From: Streptomyces sp. DvalAA-43
GTDB taxonomy: Bacteria > Actinomycetota > Actinomycetes > Streptomycetales > Streptomycetaceae
Direction: 5' to 3'
NCBI RefSeq assembly: GCF_900091725.1
Contig: NZ_FMBW01000043.1
Span: forward strand, 124,001 to 188,000
Length of the DNA stretch: 64,000 nucleotides
Below are positions 48,646 to 57,387 of this stretch, piece after piece; within the stretch, counting starts at the first letter, position 1, and the number at the start of each line of letters is the position of its first letter. The notes under the pieces are model-generated. The model was not told the DNA's origin and ran no database searches. It worked only from the letters and a program-made list of their open reading frames with translations. The translations under genes and the position numbers were made by a program.

Positions 48646-50649
48646 GTGCTGAAGCACGTGTTCCGCCCCGGCGACATGGGCGGGCTGACTCTCGCCAACC
48701 GGATCGTCATGGGTGCCATGCACCTCAACCTGGAGACCCGCGAGGACGGCGGCGCCGCGATGGCCGCCTTCTACGCAGAGCGCGCCCGGGGCGGCGCCGG
48801 GCTCATCGTCACCGGCGGCTGCGCGGTGAGCCCGGAAGGCTCCGGCGGGCCGCACTACGCCCGGATCGACGACCCCGCCCGGCACCGGGCCCTCGGGGCG
48901 TGGGCGGACGCCGTCCACCGCGAGGGCGGACGGATCGCCCTCCAGCTCTTCCACGCCGGCCGCTACACCTCATCGGCGGCGACCGGCCGCACCCCAGTCG
49001 CGCCGTCGGCGGTGCCGGGCCCCTTCGGGGTGCCGCGGGCCCTGGACGAGGACGGGGTGGCGGAGCTGCTCGGCGCGTTCGCGGCCGGTGCGGCGCGCGC
49101 CCGCGAGCTGGGTTTCGACGCGGTGGAGGTGATGGCCTCCGAGGGCTACCTGCTCAACCAGTTCCTCTCCCCGCTGACCAATCTGCGCGAGGACCACTGG
49201 GGCGGTGACGCCCGGCGCCGGATGCGGTTCCCGCTCGCGGTGCTGGATGCCGTGCGGGCGTCGACCGGGCCGGATTTCCCCGTACTGTTCCGGATCTCCG
49301 GCGCCGATCTGATGGAGGGGTCCAGTACGGCGGACGAGGTCCACCGGTTCGCCCGTCTGCTGGCCCGCGCCGGGGTCGCGGCACTCAACGTGGGCGTCGG
49401 CTGGCACGAGTCCCGGACACCGACGGTGCAGAGCGTGGTGGAGCCGGGCGCCTGGGTGGGGCACGCCCGGGAGATCCGCCGGTCGCTGCGGCGGGCCGGA
49501 CTGCCCACCCCGGTGATCGCCTCCAACCGGATCAACCGGCTGGAGCTCGCGGAGCGGGTCCTGGCCCGCGAGGACGCCGACTTCGTGTCCATGGCCCGCC
49601 CGTTCCTGGCCGACCCGGAGATCGTACGCAAGTCCCGTCTGGTGAACGGCCCGGCGGCGAACGTCTGCATCGCCTGCAACGAGGCGTGCATCGACCGTTC
49701 GCTCGGCGACGAACCGGTCTCCTGCCTGGTCAATCCGCGGGCCGGGCGGGAGACCGAGTTCCCGGTGCCCGCGCGTCGGCGCCGCACCGGACACGGCCGT
49801 TTCGCGGTGGTCGGCGGCGGTCCCGCCGGGCTGGAGGGCGCTCGGGCGCTGGCCGCGTTCGGCCACCGGGTGGAGCTCTTCGAGGCCGGGGCCGAACTCG
49901 GCGGTCAGTTCCGGCTCGCCCGGCTCGTCCCCGGCAAGGCCGACTTCGGCGCCACCGTGCGGTACTTCGCCGGGGAGCTGCGCCGGCTCGGGGTGACGGT
50001 GCGGCTGAACCACCCCGTCGAGGACTCGGACGCGGAGTCGCTGCGGCGCTTCGACGGTGTGCTGGTGGCGACCGGGGTGCTCCCTCGGCCGGCCGGTCTG
50101 CCGGGCGAGCACCTGCCCCATGTCGTCGACTACCGGCAGGCGTTCGCCCGCCCGGAGGCGCTGGGCGAACGGGTCGTGGTGATCGGCGGCGGCGGCATCG
50201 CCGTGGACCTGGCGCATCTGCTGACCCCGCGCCGCTCGGTGACGCTGCTGCGTCGCTCGGGCCGGATCGGCGAGGGCATGGGCCGCAGCACCCGATGGGC
50301 GGTGCTGGCCGAGCTGCGGCGCCACGGCGCCGAGTGGCTGACCGGTGTCCGCTACGAGGCCGTCCTGCCGGGCGGAGTCCTGCTGACCGACGCGGACGGT
50401 GTGCGGCGGCTGCTGCCCGCCGACTCGGTGGTGATCGCGGCCGGGCAGGTTCCGGCGGACGGACTGCGTCCGCTGCTGACGGGGCTCGGCGTCCCGTACC
50501 GGCTGGTGGGCGGCGCGGCCGACGCCCGGGGCCTGAACGCCGTCCGCGCGGTCGAGCAGGGGCTCCGGGCCGCGTACGGACTCGGGGGCGGAAGCGGCCC
50601 GTCCGCGCTCCGCCCGCCGGCGCGGCGGGTCCCGGCGGCGGGCCGCTGA
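48646..50649 (+). CDS. 2,4-Dienoyl-CoA reductase-like flavoprotein
   Basis: It has 667 residues in three parts: an N-terminal old-yellow-enzyme TIM barrel with FMN (to about 335), a 4Fe-4S site Cys341-x2-Cys344-x3-Cys348-x11-Cys360, and a C-terminal FAD/NAD(P) region with VVGGGPAGLEGARAL and VVIGGGGIAVDLAH. This is the FadH layout. It should reduce a conjugated ring dienoyl-CoA during cyclohexanecarboxyl-CoA formation. The GTG at 48646 has AAAGG upstream. It ends in a long palindromic terminator. Confidence 0.9.
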   Translation: MLKHVFRPGDMGGLTLANRIVMGAMHLNLETREDGGAAMAAFYAERARGGAGLIVTGGCAVSPEGSGGPHYARIDDPARHRALGAWADAVHREGGRIALQLFHAGRYTSSAATGRTPVAPSAVPGPFGVPRALDEDGVAELLGAFAAGAARARELGFDAVEVMASEGYLLNQFLSPLTNLREDHWGGDARRRMRFPLAVLDAVRASTGPDFPVLFRISGADLMEGSSTADEVHRFARLLARAGVAALNVGVGWHESRTPTVQSVVEPGAWVGHAREIRRSLRRAGLPTPVIASNRINRLELAERVLAREDADFVSMARPFLADPEIVRKSRLVNGPAANVCIACNEACIDRSLGDEPVSCLVNPRAGRETEFPVPARRRRTGHGRFAVVGGGPAGLEGARALAAFGHRVELFEAGAELGGQFRLARLVPGKADFGATVRYFAGELRRLGVTVRLNHPVEDSDAESLRRFDGVLVATGVLPRPAGLPGEHLPHVVDYRQAFARPEALGERVVVIGGGGIAVDLAHLLTPRRSVTLLRRSGRIGEGMGRSTRWAVLAELRRHGAEWLTGVRYEAVLPGGVLLTDADGVRRLLPADSVVIAAGQVPADGLRPLLTGLGVPYRLVGGAADARGLNAVRAVEQGLRAAYGLGGGSGPSALRPPARRVPAAGR

Positions 50650-50652
50650 CAC

Positions 50653-50710
50653 CGGAACCGATGGAGGGAGGGCGTCCCCGGCCGGGGACGCCCTCCCTCC
50701 ATCGGTTCCG
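50653..50710. terminator. 58-bp perfect palindrome, two-way terminator
   Basis: A perfect palindrome with 29-bp arms lies between the convergent flavoprotein (stop at 50649) and FAD-monooxygenase (stop at 50720) genes. Confidence 0.85.
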
Positions 50711-50719
50711 CTCGCGTGG

Positions 50720-51943
50720 TCAGGGCCGGCCATCGCCTCCGGCGAGCTGCGCGACGAGCTCGGCGGGCAGTGCGGTCATCACGTCGATGAAGTCCTCGTG
50801 CGCGCCCTTCACCGCCGGTGCGGTGCCGTAGCCCAGCGCCTGCAGGTTCCACTGGAGGTCCTGCAGCCGTTCGACGTGCGGGCGGCGCACCCGCTCGTAC
50901 TCCTCGATAGCCGCCGGGTCCCCGGAGGCGAGGGCCGCGTCGATCGCCCTGGCCGCCGACGCGGCACCCTGCAGGGACTGGTTGAGCCCCTGGCCGCCGA
51001 GCGTGTGGAGCCCGTGCACGCTCTCCCCGACCAGCAGCACCCGGCCGACGCGCCAGGAAGGAGCCCGCCAGAGCGAGAAGCCCAGCCGCATCACCGGCGA
51101 GGTACGGCCGCCTACCGTGCCCAGCCACTCGGACAGCTCGGGGTCGACCTCCTTGATCTGTTCGGCCAGCGCGGCCGGACCGCCCTGTTCCAGTTGCTCC
51201 TCCTGGTCCTTGTCGGGCGACCAGACGATGGCCGACGAGGGGCCCGGCGTGGGGATGGTGAACAGGGCGCGCGGAGCCCGGTGCCGGACCAGCAGAACGG
51301 ATTCGCGCCCCGGTACGTCCGGTGCGACCAGCAGCCAGGCCGGCCGGTCGAAGGCCGAGACCTCCAGCCGGACGCCCACCAGCTCGCGCAGCGCGGACTG
51401 CCGGCCGTCGGCGGCCACGGCGTAGCGGGCCGCGATCCGTCGCCGCGCGGGCACGCCGCCGTCCTGCTCGACGGTCCGTCCGAAGCCGAGCAGGACGCGT
51501 TGGCCGTCCTGCTCCACCGAGACGACGCCCTCGCCGGTCAGTACGGTGGCGCCCGGCTGCGCGCGCAGCTCGGCGAGCAGTGCCTGGACGGTGGTCCCGG
51601 TCGGCACGGTCAGACCGTACGGCCGGGCGATCCCGGCGTGGTCGGCGTACCGCCAGCTGGAGAGCATCCCCGTGCTGCCGTGATCGTCCACGCCCAGGAC
51701 CTTCCGGCCTGCCGCAACGAGTTGCTCGTCGATACCCGAGGCGGCCAGCAGTCCGAGTGTCGGCGGGGCCAGCAGCGGTGAGATGCCCGCCCCGGCGGCC
51801 TCGAACCCGGGCTCCGGGGAGACCAGTACGACCGACCGGCCGGCCCGCGCGCACAGCAGCGCGCCGTACAGGGCGGTGGCTCCGCCGCCGACCACGCACA
51901 CGTCGGTCTCAAGGCCGCTCAGGTCGGGATCTGATGTCGTCAT
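50720..51943 (-). CDS. FAD-dependent aromatic monooxygenase (epoxidase candidate)
   Basis: It has 407 residues of the p-hydroxybenzoate hydroxylase-like group: dinucleotide-binding VVGGGATALYGALL at 18-29, an AVAADGRQSALREL DG-type motif, and GESVHGLHTLGGQGLNQSLQ where the usual GDAAH reads GESVH. Its short length agrees with monooxygenases working without a long C-terminal domain. By analogy to AsuE3 it may epoxidise the ring C5-C6. The ATG at 51941-51943 has GGAGG upstream. It diverges from the transferase gene. Confidence 0.87.
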   Translation of the reverse strand: MTTSDPDLSGLETDVCVVGGGATALYGALLCARAGRSVVLVSPEPGFEAAGAGISPLLAPPTLGLLAASGIDEQLVAAGRKVLGVDDHGSTGMLSSWRYADHAGIARPYGLTVPTGTTVQALLAELRAQPGATVLTGEGVVSVEQDGQRVLLGFGRTVEQDGGVPARRRIAARYAVAADGRQSALRELVGVRLEVSAFDRPAWLLVAPDVPGRESVLLVRHRAPRALFTIPTPGPSSAIVWSPDKDQEEQLEQGGPAALAEQIKEVDPELSEWLGTVGGRTSPVMRLGFSLWRAPSWRVGRVLLVGESVHGLHTLGGQGLNQSLQGAASAARAIDAALASGDPAAIEEYERVRRPHVERLQDLQWNLQALGYGTAPAVKGAHEDFIDVMTALPAELVAQLAGGDGRP

Positions 51944-52255
51944 CGATGGCCTCCGTACAGGCGTCGGCAGATTCGAGAGCATCCTCACAGCCATCGGCGC
52001 CCCGTCGGGAGGCCGACCCGAGGGGGCCGTCCGGAGTCCGCCGGGGCCACCTCCGGGCGCCCCGTCCGGGGTACCCGATCGGGGAGCCCGATCGGCTTCG
52101 GCGGAATGAACGGAAACTTACGGAGCGTCACCTTCTGTTGCGGGTATCGCGGCATCTGGAACGTACAGCGGAAGTACAGCGGAGCCGTGTTGCATTGAGA
52201 ACGCAGCGAGCGGCCGAGAGCCGTCCTGCACGAACACGGGGGGTGTTTCGTTTCT
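51944..52255. other. 312-bp divergent promoter region
   Basis: Lies between the leftward monooxygenase and the rightward phosphopantetheinyl transferase. It is richer in A/T near 52110-52260. It contains the direct repeat described at 52164-52183. No gene is evident in it. Confidence 0.5.
52164..52183 (+). promoter_or_regulatory. Candidate SARP operator (11-bp direct repeat)
   Basis: TACAGCGGA occurs at 52164-52172 and again at 52175-52183, an 11-bp period. SARP proteins bind direct repeats one helical turn apart just upstream of the -10 box. A weak -10 candidate (TTGCAT or TGCATT, 52190-52196) follows six to seven bases later. The SARP encoded at 20880-21647 is the expected binder. Confidence 0.5.
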
Positions 52256-52975
52256 GTGAACAATTTCTCATCGGATCTATTGCAACAATTCGACCGCGAT
52301 GAGACGCCGGACGGCGTGGTGATCCGGTACGGACGGTCCACCGGCCGAGTCGCCCCGGGCGATCTCGACCTCCTCTCGTCCGAGGAGCGCGGACGGGTCG
52401 CGGCCTTTCGCGACCCGCTACGTTCCGTACACTTCGCCACCGCGCACGCCGGGGTACGACGATGTCTCGCCGGAATCCTGGGGTGCGACCCGGCGGAGAT
52501 CCGGTTCGGCCGCCACCCGTGCGCCGGTTGCGGCCGCGCGCGCCACGGCAGGCCGTACATCGACAGACCGTGCACGCGCTGGGAGTTCAGTCTCTCCCGG
52601 TCCGGGCCGCACTGGGTGTGCGCCGCCGCCGAAGGCGTCCGGGTGGGCGTGGACCTGGAGCGGGTGCGTCCGATGGATGTGTCCTCGCTCGCGCCCGGGG
52701 TCCTGAGCGCCGGCGAACGCCGCCATCTCGGCGAAGTCCCGCCGGAATTCCGCCCGGCCGAGTTCCTCCGCTGCTGGACCAGGAAGGAAGCGGTCGTCAA
52801 GGCCAGCGGAATAGGCATCGAAGCCGAACTCGGGGCGATCGACGTAACCCCCGGACAGGCTTGCGCAGAAGTGAACCACAAGGTTCCGGGATGCGAATTC
52901 GGCACCTGGTCGGTCACCGACCTGCCCGCCCGAGCCGATCTCATATCCGCGATCGCCGTCCCTGCTCGCAGTTGA
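52256..52975 (+). CDS. Sfp-type 4'-phosphopantetheinyl transferase
   Basis: It has 239 residues; converts apo carrier proteins to holo form using CoA. The Mg/CoA motif VGVDLER has Asp133 and Glu135 and the CWTRKEAVVKASG motif has Trp174, Lys177, Glu178 and a second Lys. A Cys pair CAGCG (around residue 90) precedes. The start is GTG at 52256 after a GGGGGG site. It should activate the cluster's three ACPs. Confidence 0.92.
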   Translation: MNNFSSDLLQQFDRDETPDGVVIRYGRSTGRVAPGDLDLLSSEERGRVAAFRDPLRSVHFATAHAGVRRCLAGILGCDPAEIRFGRHPCAGCGRARHGRPYIDRPCTRWEFSLSRSGPHWVCAAAEGVRVGVDLERVRPMDVSSLAPGVLSAGERRHLGEVPPEFRPAEFLRCWTRKEAVVKASGIGIEAELGAIDVTPGQACAEVNHKVPGCEFGTWSVTDLPARADLISAIAVPARS

Positions 52976-53012
52976 TGATCCACAGGTGATATTCCACATA
53001 GGAGGATTTCAA

Positions 53013-53744
53013 GTGGTAACCCGATCAGACGAGACCGGTCTCCGAATCGCGCTGATCCTGCAGAACGAGGTCCTCAGATACGGGGTCGAGGGAATGCTGC
53101 GTCTCCTTCCGGACGTCGCCGACGTCATGTGTTTCAGCACCGGTGAGGAAGCCGTACGAGCCGGCGTCGACAGCTGCGACCTGGTCGTGATGTCCGCGGC
53201 GGAGCTCGCGACCGCGGAGAACCCGACCACCGCCGACGGCCTGACCGAACACCGGGTCCGGCTCCTGCTGCTGGTCGACGGCTCCGACGCGCTCGGGGTG
53301 CCCCGGACCACCCACTCCTGCGTCCAGGCCCTGGTCGACTGGTCCGGGCTCACGCCACGGGTCTTCGCCGATGCCGTCTCGGACGTCATGGCCGGCAAGT
53401 TCTACGTGTCGACGGCGCTCGCCCGGCGGGTGCTGCGGCAGAACGGCCAGCCGGCCACCGAGACGCAGCCCTGGGGAACACCGGGCACCGGGCTGACCCC
53501 GCGCGAACTCCAGGTGCTCCGCCTGGTGGCCGAGGGGCTGAGCAACAAGCAGACCGCCCGGCGGCTGCAGATCTCCGAGCACGGTGTGAAGCGGCTGGTG
53601 GGCAACGTTCTGGCCAAGCTGAACTGTCCCAACCGCACGCTCGCGGTCGTCCGGGCCCTCGAGTACGGCCTGCTGCTGGAGGATCCCAGCCGTGGGACGG
53701 GGCGGGCGCTGGACGGACCCCAGTCCGCGACACCTGTTGCCTAA
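53013..53744 (+). CDS. LuxR-type regulator with degenerate receiver domain
   Basis: It has 243 residues from the GTG at 53013, chosen for GGAGG seven bases upstream. The C-terminal LuxR HTH is clear (LTPRELQVLRLVAEGLSN, then RRLQISEHGVKRL). The N-terminal 120 residues resemble a receiver domain, but the acidic pair reads LILQNE and the phosphorylation-Asp region reads DLVVMSAAEL without Asp. It is therefore unlikely to be controlled by phosphorylation and may respond to a ligand. No kinase gene is nearby. Likely pathway-specific. Confidence 0.85.
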   Translation: MVTRSDETGLRIALILQNEVLRYGVEGMLRLLPDVADVMCFSTGEEAVRAGVDSCDLVVMSAAELATAENPTTADGLTEHRVRLLLLVDGSDALGVPRTTHSCVQALVDWSGLTPRVFADAVSDVMAGKFYVSTALARRVLRQNGQPATETQPWGTPGTGLTPRELQVLRLVAEGLSNKQTARRLQISEHGVKRLVGNVLAKLNCPNRTLAVVRALEYGLLLEDPSRGTGRALDGPQSATPVA

Positions 53745-53762
53745 CCGGTGTAGGCTGGGCAA

Positions 53763-54338
53763 ATGACCAAGCGCGTCGATCCCCGGGTGCAGCGGACCCG
53801 CGCCCTGTTGCGGGCCGCCGTCCTGGAGCTCGCCACCGAGCACGAGCCCGAGTCCATCACCATCGCCCACGTCGCCGAGCGGGCCACGATCAATCGCGCG
53901 ACGGTCTATCAGCACTACCGCGACCTCGACGAGTTGCTGCTCGACGCCATGGAGAACGAGCTGGCCGGCCTGGTCGGCCTGGTCGCGCGATGTCCCCTCG
54001 TGGTGCTGCCGCAGGACATGCCCCCGACGTTCGTCGACATCCTGGACCACGTCGACACGAACGCGGTGCTCTACCGCCGGATGCTCGGCCCGTGCGGTTC
54101 GGCGCGCTTCATCAACCGGCTGCACCAGCTGGTCGCCGAGCAGGTGACACTCCAGCTGGTCGAGGCCGGGGTCGGCGCGTCCGGCTCCGCCGTCGTCGAG
54201 ATGCGCGCCCACTGCGCCACCGGGGCCGTCATGGGGCTCGTCACCCACTGGCTGCACGACGCCCCCGTCCACCCCGGGGCGGCCGCCGCCGACGCCTGGC
54301 AGGCGCTCCGCCCGGACTACGGCACGACCGCGCCGTAG
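53763..54338 (+). CDS. TetR-family regulator
   Basis: It has 191 residues. The N-terminal HTH spans about residues 10-58, with ITIAHVAERATINRATVYQHYRDLDELL typical of TetR. The ligand domain is not specific. It starts 18 bp after the LuxR gene with a poor ribosome site, so it may be partly coupled to it. It might control export or resistance, or may lie outside the cluster. Confidence 0.88.
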   Translation: MTKRVDPRVQRTRALLRAAVLELATEHEPESITIAHVAERATINRATVYQHYRDLDELLLDAMENELAGLVGLVARCPLVVLPQDMPPTFVDILDHVDTNAVLYRRMLGPCGSARFINRLHQLVAEQVTLQLVEAGVGASGSAVVEMRAHCATGAVMGLVTHWLHDAPVHPGAAAADAWQALRPDYGTTAP

Positions 54339-54400
54339 TCCGGGCGGACGCCCCGCCGCACCCTTGCGGACATGTCCGGTCCGCAAGGCGGGGCGTCCCG
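54309..54400 (+). terminator. Overlapping hairpins at the end of the TetR gene
   Basis: One perfect 16-bp repeat (54309-54324 with 54333-54348) overlaps the stop codon. A second, imperfect hairpin pairs the region 54347-54372 with 54379-54400. They mark a transcript end and a reasonable right border of the cluster. Confidence 0.6.
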
Positions 54401-54464
54401 GGCCCGCCATGCCGTCGTGTCGTGGGACCCCGGATCGCGGCCCCACCGCCCGCATCATGGGTCG

Positions 54465-55340
54465 GTGATCAGTGTCCTGTTCGCCATCCTGACCGCACTC
54501 AGCAACGGCGCCGCCTCCGTACTCCAGCGCCGCGCCGCCCGCACCGTCCCCGACAGCGAGGCGATGCACCTGTCACTGATCGGGCATCTGCTGCGCCAGC
54601 GGCTCTGGCTCGCCGGAATCGGCCTGGTGATCGTCGCGGCCGTCTGCCAGGCCGTGGCCCTGGCCACCGGAGCCATCGCCGTGGTGCAGCCGATCTTCGT
54701 GATCGAGCTGCCCGCCACGCTGCTGATGGCCGCGTGCGTCATGCGCGTCCGGCTGCCCCCACGGGTCTGGTACGGGGTGGCGGCCGTGACCCTCGGACTG
54801 GCCCTGGGCATGGCCTCCGCCGCCCCCGGCGGCGGCAGCACCTCCGTGCACGGAGCGGCCTGGATCCCCACTCTGATCCTGACCGGGCTCTTCGAGGCCG
54901 CGCTGATCTGCGCGGCCCTGGGCAGCCGCGGCAACACCCGGGGCGCACTGCTCGGCCTCGCCGCCGCGTGCGGGTACGCGCTGACGGCCGCGCTCATGAA
55001 GGACGCCATGGCGCGGCTCGACGGGGGCGGCGGAGCGACGGCGCTGCTGACGTCCTGGCAGCTGTACGCCACCGCGGCGGCCGGGGTGGGCGCCCTCTTC
55101 CTCCTCCAGAACGCCCTCCAGGCGGGCACCCTGGTCGCCGTCCAGCCGATGCTGACCCTCGGGGACGCCCTGATCAGCGTGGTGTACGGGGTGACGCTGT
55201 TCGGCGAGGAGCTGCGCACCGGCTGGTGGGTGCTGCCCGAACTGGTCGCGCTCGGCCTGATCACGGCGGGCTGCATGGAGCTGGCCCGCTCCCCGCTGGC
55301 GGCCGGGAGCGCGGCCCCGCCCGCGCGCCGGGTCAGATGA
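54465..55340 (+). CDS. DMT-type multi-pass membrane protein
   Basis: It has 291 residues and about nine hydrophobic helices with small loops; drug/metabolite transporter (EamA/NIPA-like) pattern: FAILTALSNGAASVLQRRA at the N-terminus and VVQPIFVIELPATLLMA in the middle. I use the GTG at 54465, where the hydrophobic part begins; the ribosome site is poor. Substrate unknown. A role in exporting the cluster product is possible but not indicated. Confidence 0.75.
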   Translation: MISVLFAILTALSNGAASVLQRRAARTVPDSEAMHLSLIGHLLRQRLWLAGIGLVIVAAVCQAVALATGAIAVVQPIFVIELPATLLMAACVMRVRLPPRVWYGVAAVTLGLALGMASAAPGGGSTSVHGAAWIPTLILTGLFEAALICAALGSRGNTRGALLGLAAACGYALTAALMKDAMARLDGGGGATALLTSWQLYATAAAGVGALFLLQNALQAGTLVAVQPMLTLGDALISVVYGVTLFGEELRTGWWVLPELVALGLITAGCMELARSPLAAGSAAPPARRVR

Positions 55341-55467
55341 GCCGCCCGGCCCGGGGAGGGGGAATTGCTCCCGATCGGGTCGCGCGGCCCGGCCGCTCGG
55401 GGCTATCCTCCGATCGAGCCATGTGTGGCGTACGGGCAAGGGGCCCGGTTCTTTCCTGGGGGTCGGT

Positions 55468-55887
55468 GTGGTTTCTGGTCGCGTTGTGCGGTTCGACGGA
55501 GCTCGGGGATACGGCTTCATCGCGCCCGAGCACGGGGGTGAGGACGTCTTCCTCCATGTGAACGACATGCTGATCCCCGAGTCCTACGTCCACACGGGCA
55601 CGGCGGTCGAGTTCGAGATCGAGGACGGCGACCGGGGGCTGAAGGCCTCGTCCGTCCGGCTCGCCGAGGGGCCCGACGGGAAGCCGCTGACCCCGCCGAG
55701 GCCCCTGGGCGCCTCCGGTACGGCCGACGACGACGCCCTGTGCGATGTGCTCAGCGCCGCCGAGTACACCCGGGACGTCACCGATGTCCTGCTGGAGTCC
55801 GCGCCGTCGCTGACGGGGGCTCAGATCCTCCAGATCCGGCGCGGGCTGCTGCAGTTCGCCAAGAACCACGGCTGGACCGAGGGCTGA
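55468..55887 (+). CDS. Cold-shock-domain protein with C-terminal extension
   Basis: It has 139 residues. The first 65 form a cold-shock domain (GRVVRFDGARGYGFIAPEHGG and EDVFLHVND match RNP1 and RNP2), preceded by GGGGG. The rest is a helical extension ending in LQIRRGLLQFAKNHGWTEG, common in actinobacterial proteins annotated as CspA-like. It likely binds single-stranded RNA or DNA. Confidence 0.85.
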   Translation: MVSGRVVRFDGARGYGFIAPEHGGEDVFLHVNDMLIPESYVHTGTAVEFEIEDGDRGLKASSVRLAEGPDGKPLTPPRPLGASGTADDDALCDVLSAAEYTRDVTDVLLESAPSLTGAQILQIRRGLLQFAKNHGWTEG

Positions 55888-55908
55888 CGGCCACCGCTCC
55901 CGACCCGT

Positions 55909-56139
55909 TCAGCCGCTCGGCTCACGCACCACCAGCGGGGTGCCGAGCACCTGGTGTCCGCCGCTGGCCAGCATGCGCACCTCGCCCCGGTCGCTGATCT
56001 CGGCGCGCACGATTCCGGTCTCGTCCTCGTAGATCGGAAATCCGCCCGCCCCCGACTGCTCCGTGCGCCGGACGGTCACTGTGTCGTCCTCCACGGCGGA
56101 CGCCTGAAATACCAATTGGTAGCTCTCCGGGTAATCCAT
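55909..56139 (-). CDS. Small streptomycete protein (DUF6296-like)
   Basis: It has 76 residues starting at ATG 56137-56139 with GGAGAACGG upstream. The pattern MDYPESYQLVF ... YEDETGIVRAEISDRGEVRML is familiar from Streptomyces small proteins that I associate with DUF6296, from memory only. No catalytic or metal motif is visible. Function unknown. Confidence 0.7.
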   Translation of the reverse strand: MDYPESYQLVFQASAVEDDTVTVRRTEQSGAGGFPIYEDETGIVRAEISDRGEVRMLASGGHQVLGTPLVVREPSG

Positions 56140-56384
56140 GTCCGTTCTCCGATGCGGATGGGGGCAGGGCATGTTCCGCCCGCATCTTCCATCGTCTCTC
56201 GGACCGGGCCCCGGCGCCCGGCCGGCGCTCCACGGCTGCGGGCTCGTACCCGTGCCACTTATCCTGAAGCCATACGGGCGGTTCGACGGCACTCGGGTGC
56301 ACACCGCATGAATAGCCCCTTTCATCCCGAGTCGTGTGTACGGCACGCACGCCCGGGATTCCCGCAGCCGGGAAGGGAGACACC

Positions 56385-56837
56385 ATGATGGATGCCGACA
56401 GGGGAGACGACGTCTACCAGCCCCAGCAGCCGGAGGCCTCGGACCTCGCCGAGCAGCTCGATGCCGAGGACACCCTGGACAACCGGGGGCTGGCCGACGC
56501 GCTCGACGAGGGCTACTCCCCGCCCGAGCGCCCGTGGGCGGTGGAGGACCGGGGTACCACCGCCGCCGAGCAGCACGACGGCGAGTCGCTGGACGGCCGT
56601 CTGGCCCGTGAGCTCCCCGATTTCCCCGGCGCCGCCGGGGACGGCCTGGGTGATCTGCCCGACGGCGACGGCGAGCTCTGGGACGCGGAGGTCGGCACGG
56701 TACGCGCCGGACGGCTCACCCGGCAGCTGGACATCGACGAGCCGGACACCATGGCGGGCGAGGACGTCGGGATCGACGGGGCCGGGGCGTCGGCCGAGGA
56801 GGCCGCCATGCATGTGGTGTCGGACGGCCAGGGCTGA
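56385..56837 (+). CDS. DUF5709-family acidic protein
   Basis: It has 150 residues, is strongly acidic, and has low complexity. The DTLDNRGLADALDEGYSPPERPWAV segment is typical of DUF5709 proteins, which are common in actinobacteria and of unknown function. GGAAGGGAG precedes two adjacent ATG codons (56385 and 56388). Often found among stress-type genes. Confidence 0.85.
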   Translation: MMDADRGDDVYQPQQPEASDLAEQLDAEDTLDNRGLADALDEGYSPPERPWAVEDRGTTAAEQHDGESLDGRLARELPDFPGAAGDGLGDLPDGDGELWDAEVGTVRAGRLTRQLDIDEPDTMAGEDVGIDGAGASAEEAAMHVVSDGQG

Positions 56838-56971
56838 GAGAACGGTCCGGCGCCCCCGCCGGACCATGACCCCGGAGGTAATCGACGCCTTTCCGCGCAT
56901 CGGACATCGTGTTCCCCACGAGCCCACGAGGGCCCGGCCGAGGGCCGGGTCACGAGGAGAGGAACAGCACG

Positions 56972-57340
56972 ATGACCGCTCACGAGGACGCCGTCCAGCG
57001 CTACTTCGCCGCCTGGAACGCGACCACCGCCGAGGAGACGGCGAAGGCCGTCGCGGCCGCCTTTACCGAGAGCGCCACCTACACCGACCCGCTGGCCGAC
57101 GTGCGGGGCCACGAGGGTCTCGCGGGCGCGATCGGCGGCGCCCACCAGCAGTTCCCCGGCTTCGAGTTCCGGCTCACCGGCACGCCGGACGGCCATCACG
57201 ACCTCGTGCGCTTCAGCTGGGAGCTGGTCTCCACCGCCGACGGCTCGGCGCCCGTCGCCGGGTCCGACGTGATCGCCCTCGCCGACGACGGACGCATCGC
57301 CTCGGTCAGCGGCTTCCTCGACCGGGTGCCCGGCGCCTGA
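56972..57340 (+). CDS. SnoaL/NTF2-like protein
   Basis: It has 122 residues of the cystatin-like alpha+beta cone fold: QRYFAAWNATTAEE, TYTDPLADVRGHEGLAGAI, FRLTGTPDGHHDLVRFSWEL. Such proteins are cyclases, isomerases or binding proteins; nothing tells which here. GAGGAGAGG precedes the ATG. It converges with the SRPBCC gene. Confidence 0.82.
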   Translation: MTAHEDAVQRYFAAWNATTAEETAKAVAAAFTESATYTDPLADVRGHEGLAGAIGGAHQQFPGFEFRLTGTPDGHHDLVRFSWELVSTADGSAPVAGSDVIALADDGRIASVSGFLDRVPGA

Positions 57341-57355
57341 GCCTCCACCGGGAGG

Positions 57356-57387
57356 GAGGGCGGGCCCGGCGCACCGCACCCGCCCTC
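57356..57387. terminator. Hairpin between convergent genes
   Basis: GAGGGCGGG (57356-57364) pairs with CCCGCCCTC (57379-57387), overlapping the stop codon of the leftward SRPBCC gene and 16 bp after the SnoaL-like stop. Confidence 0.6.

Noticed and set aside
53730..53751. ACACC/GGTGT inverted repeat before the TetR gene as its operator
   Set aside because: Arms of only five bases and partly inside the end region of the LuxR gene; too weak to list as a site.
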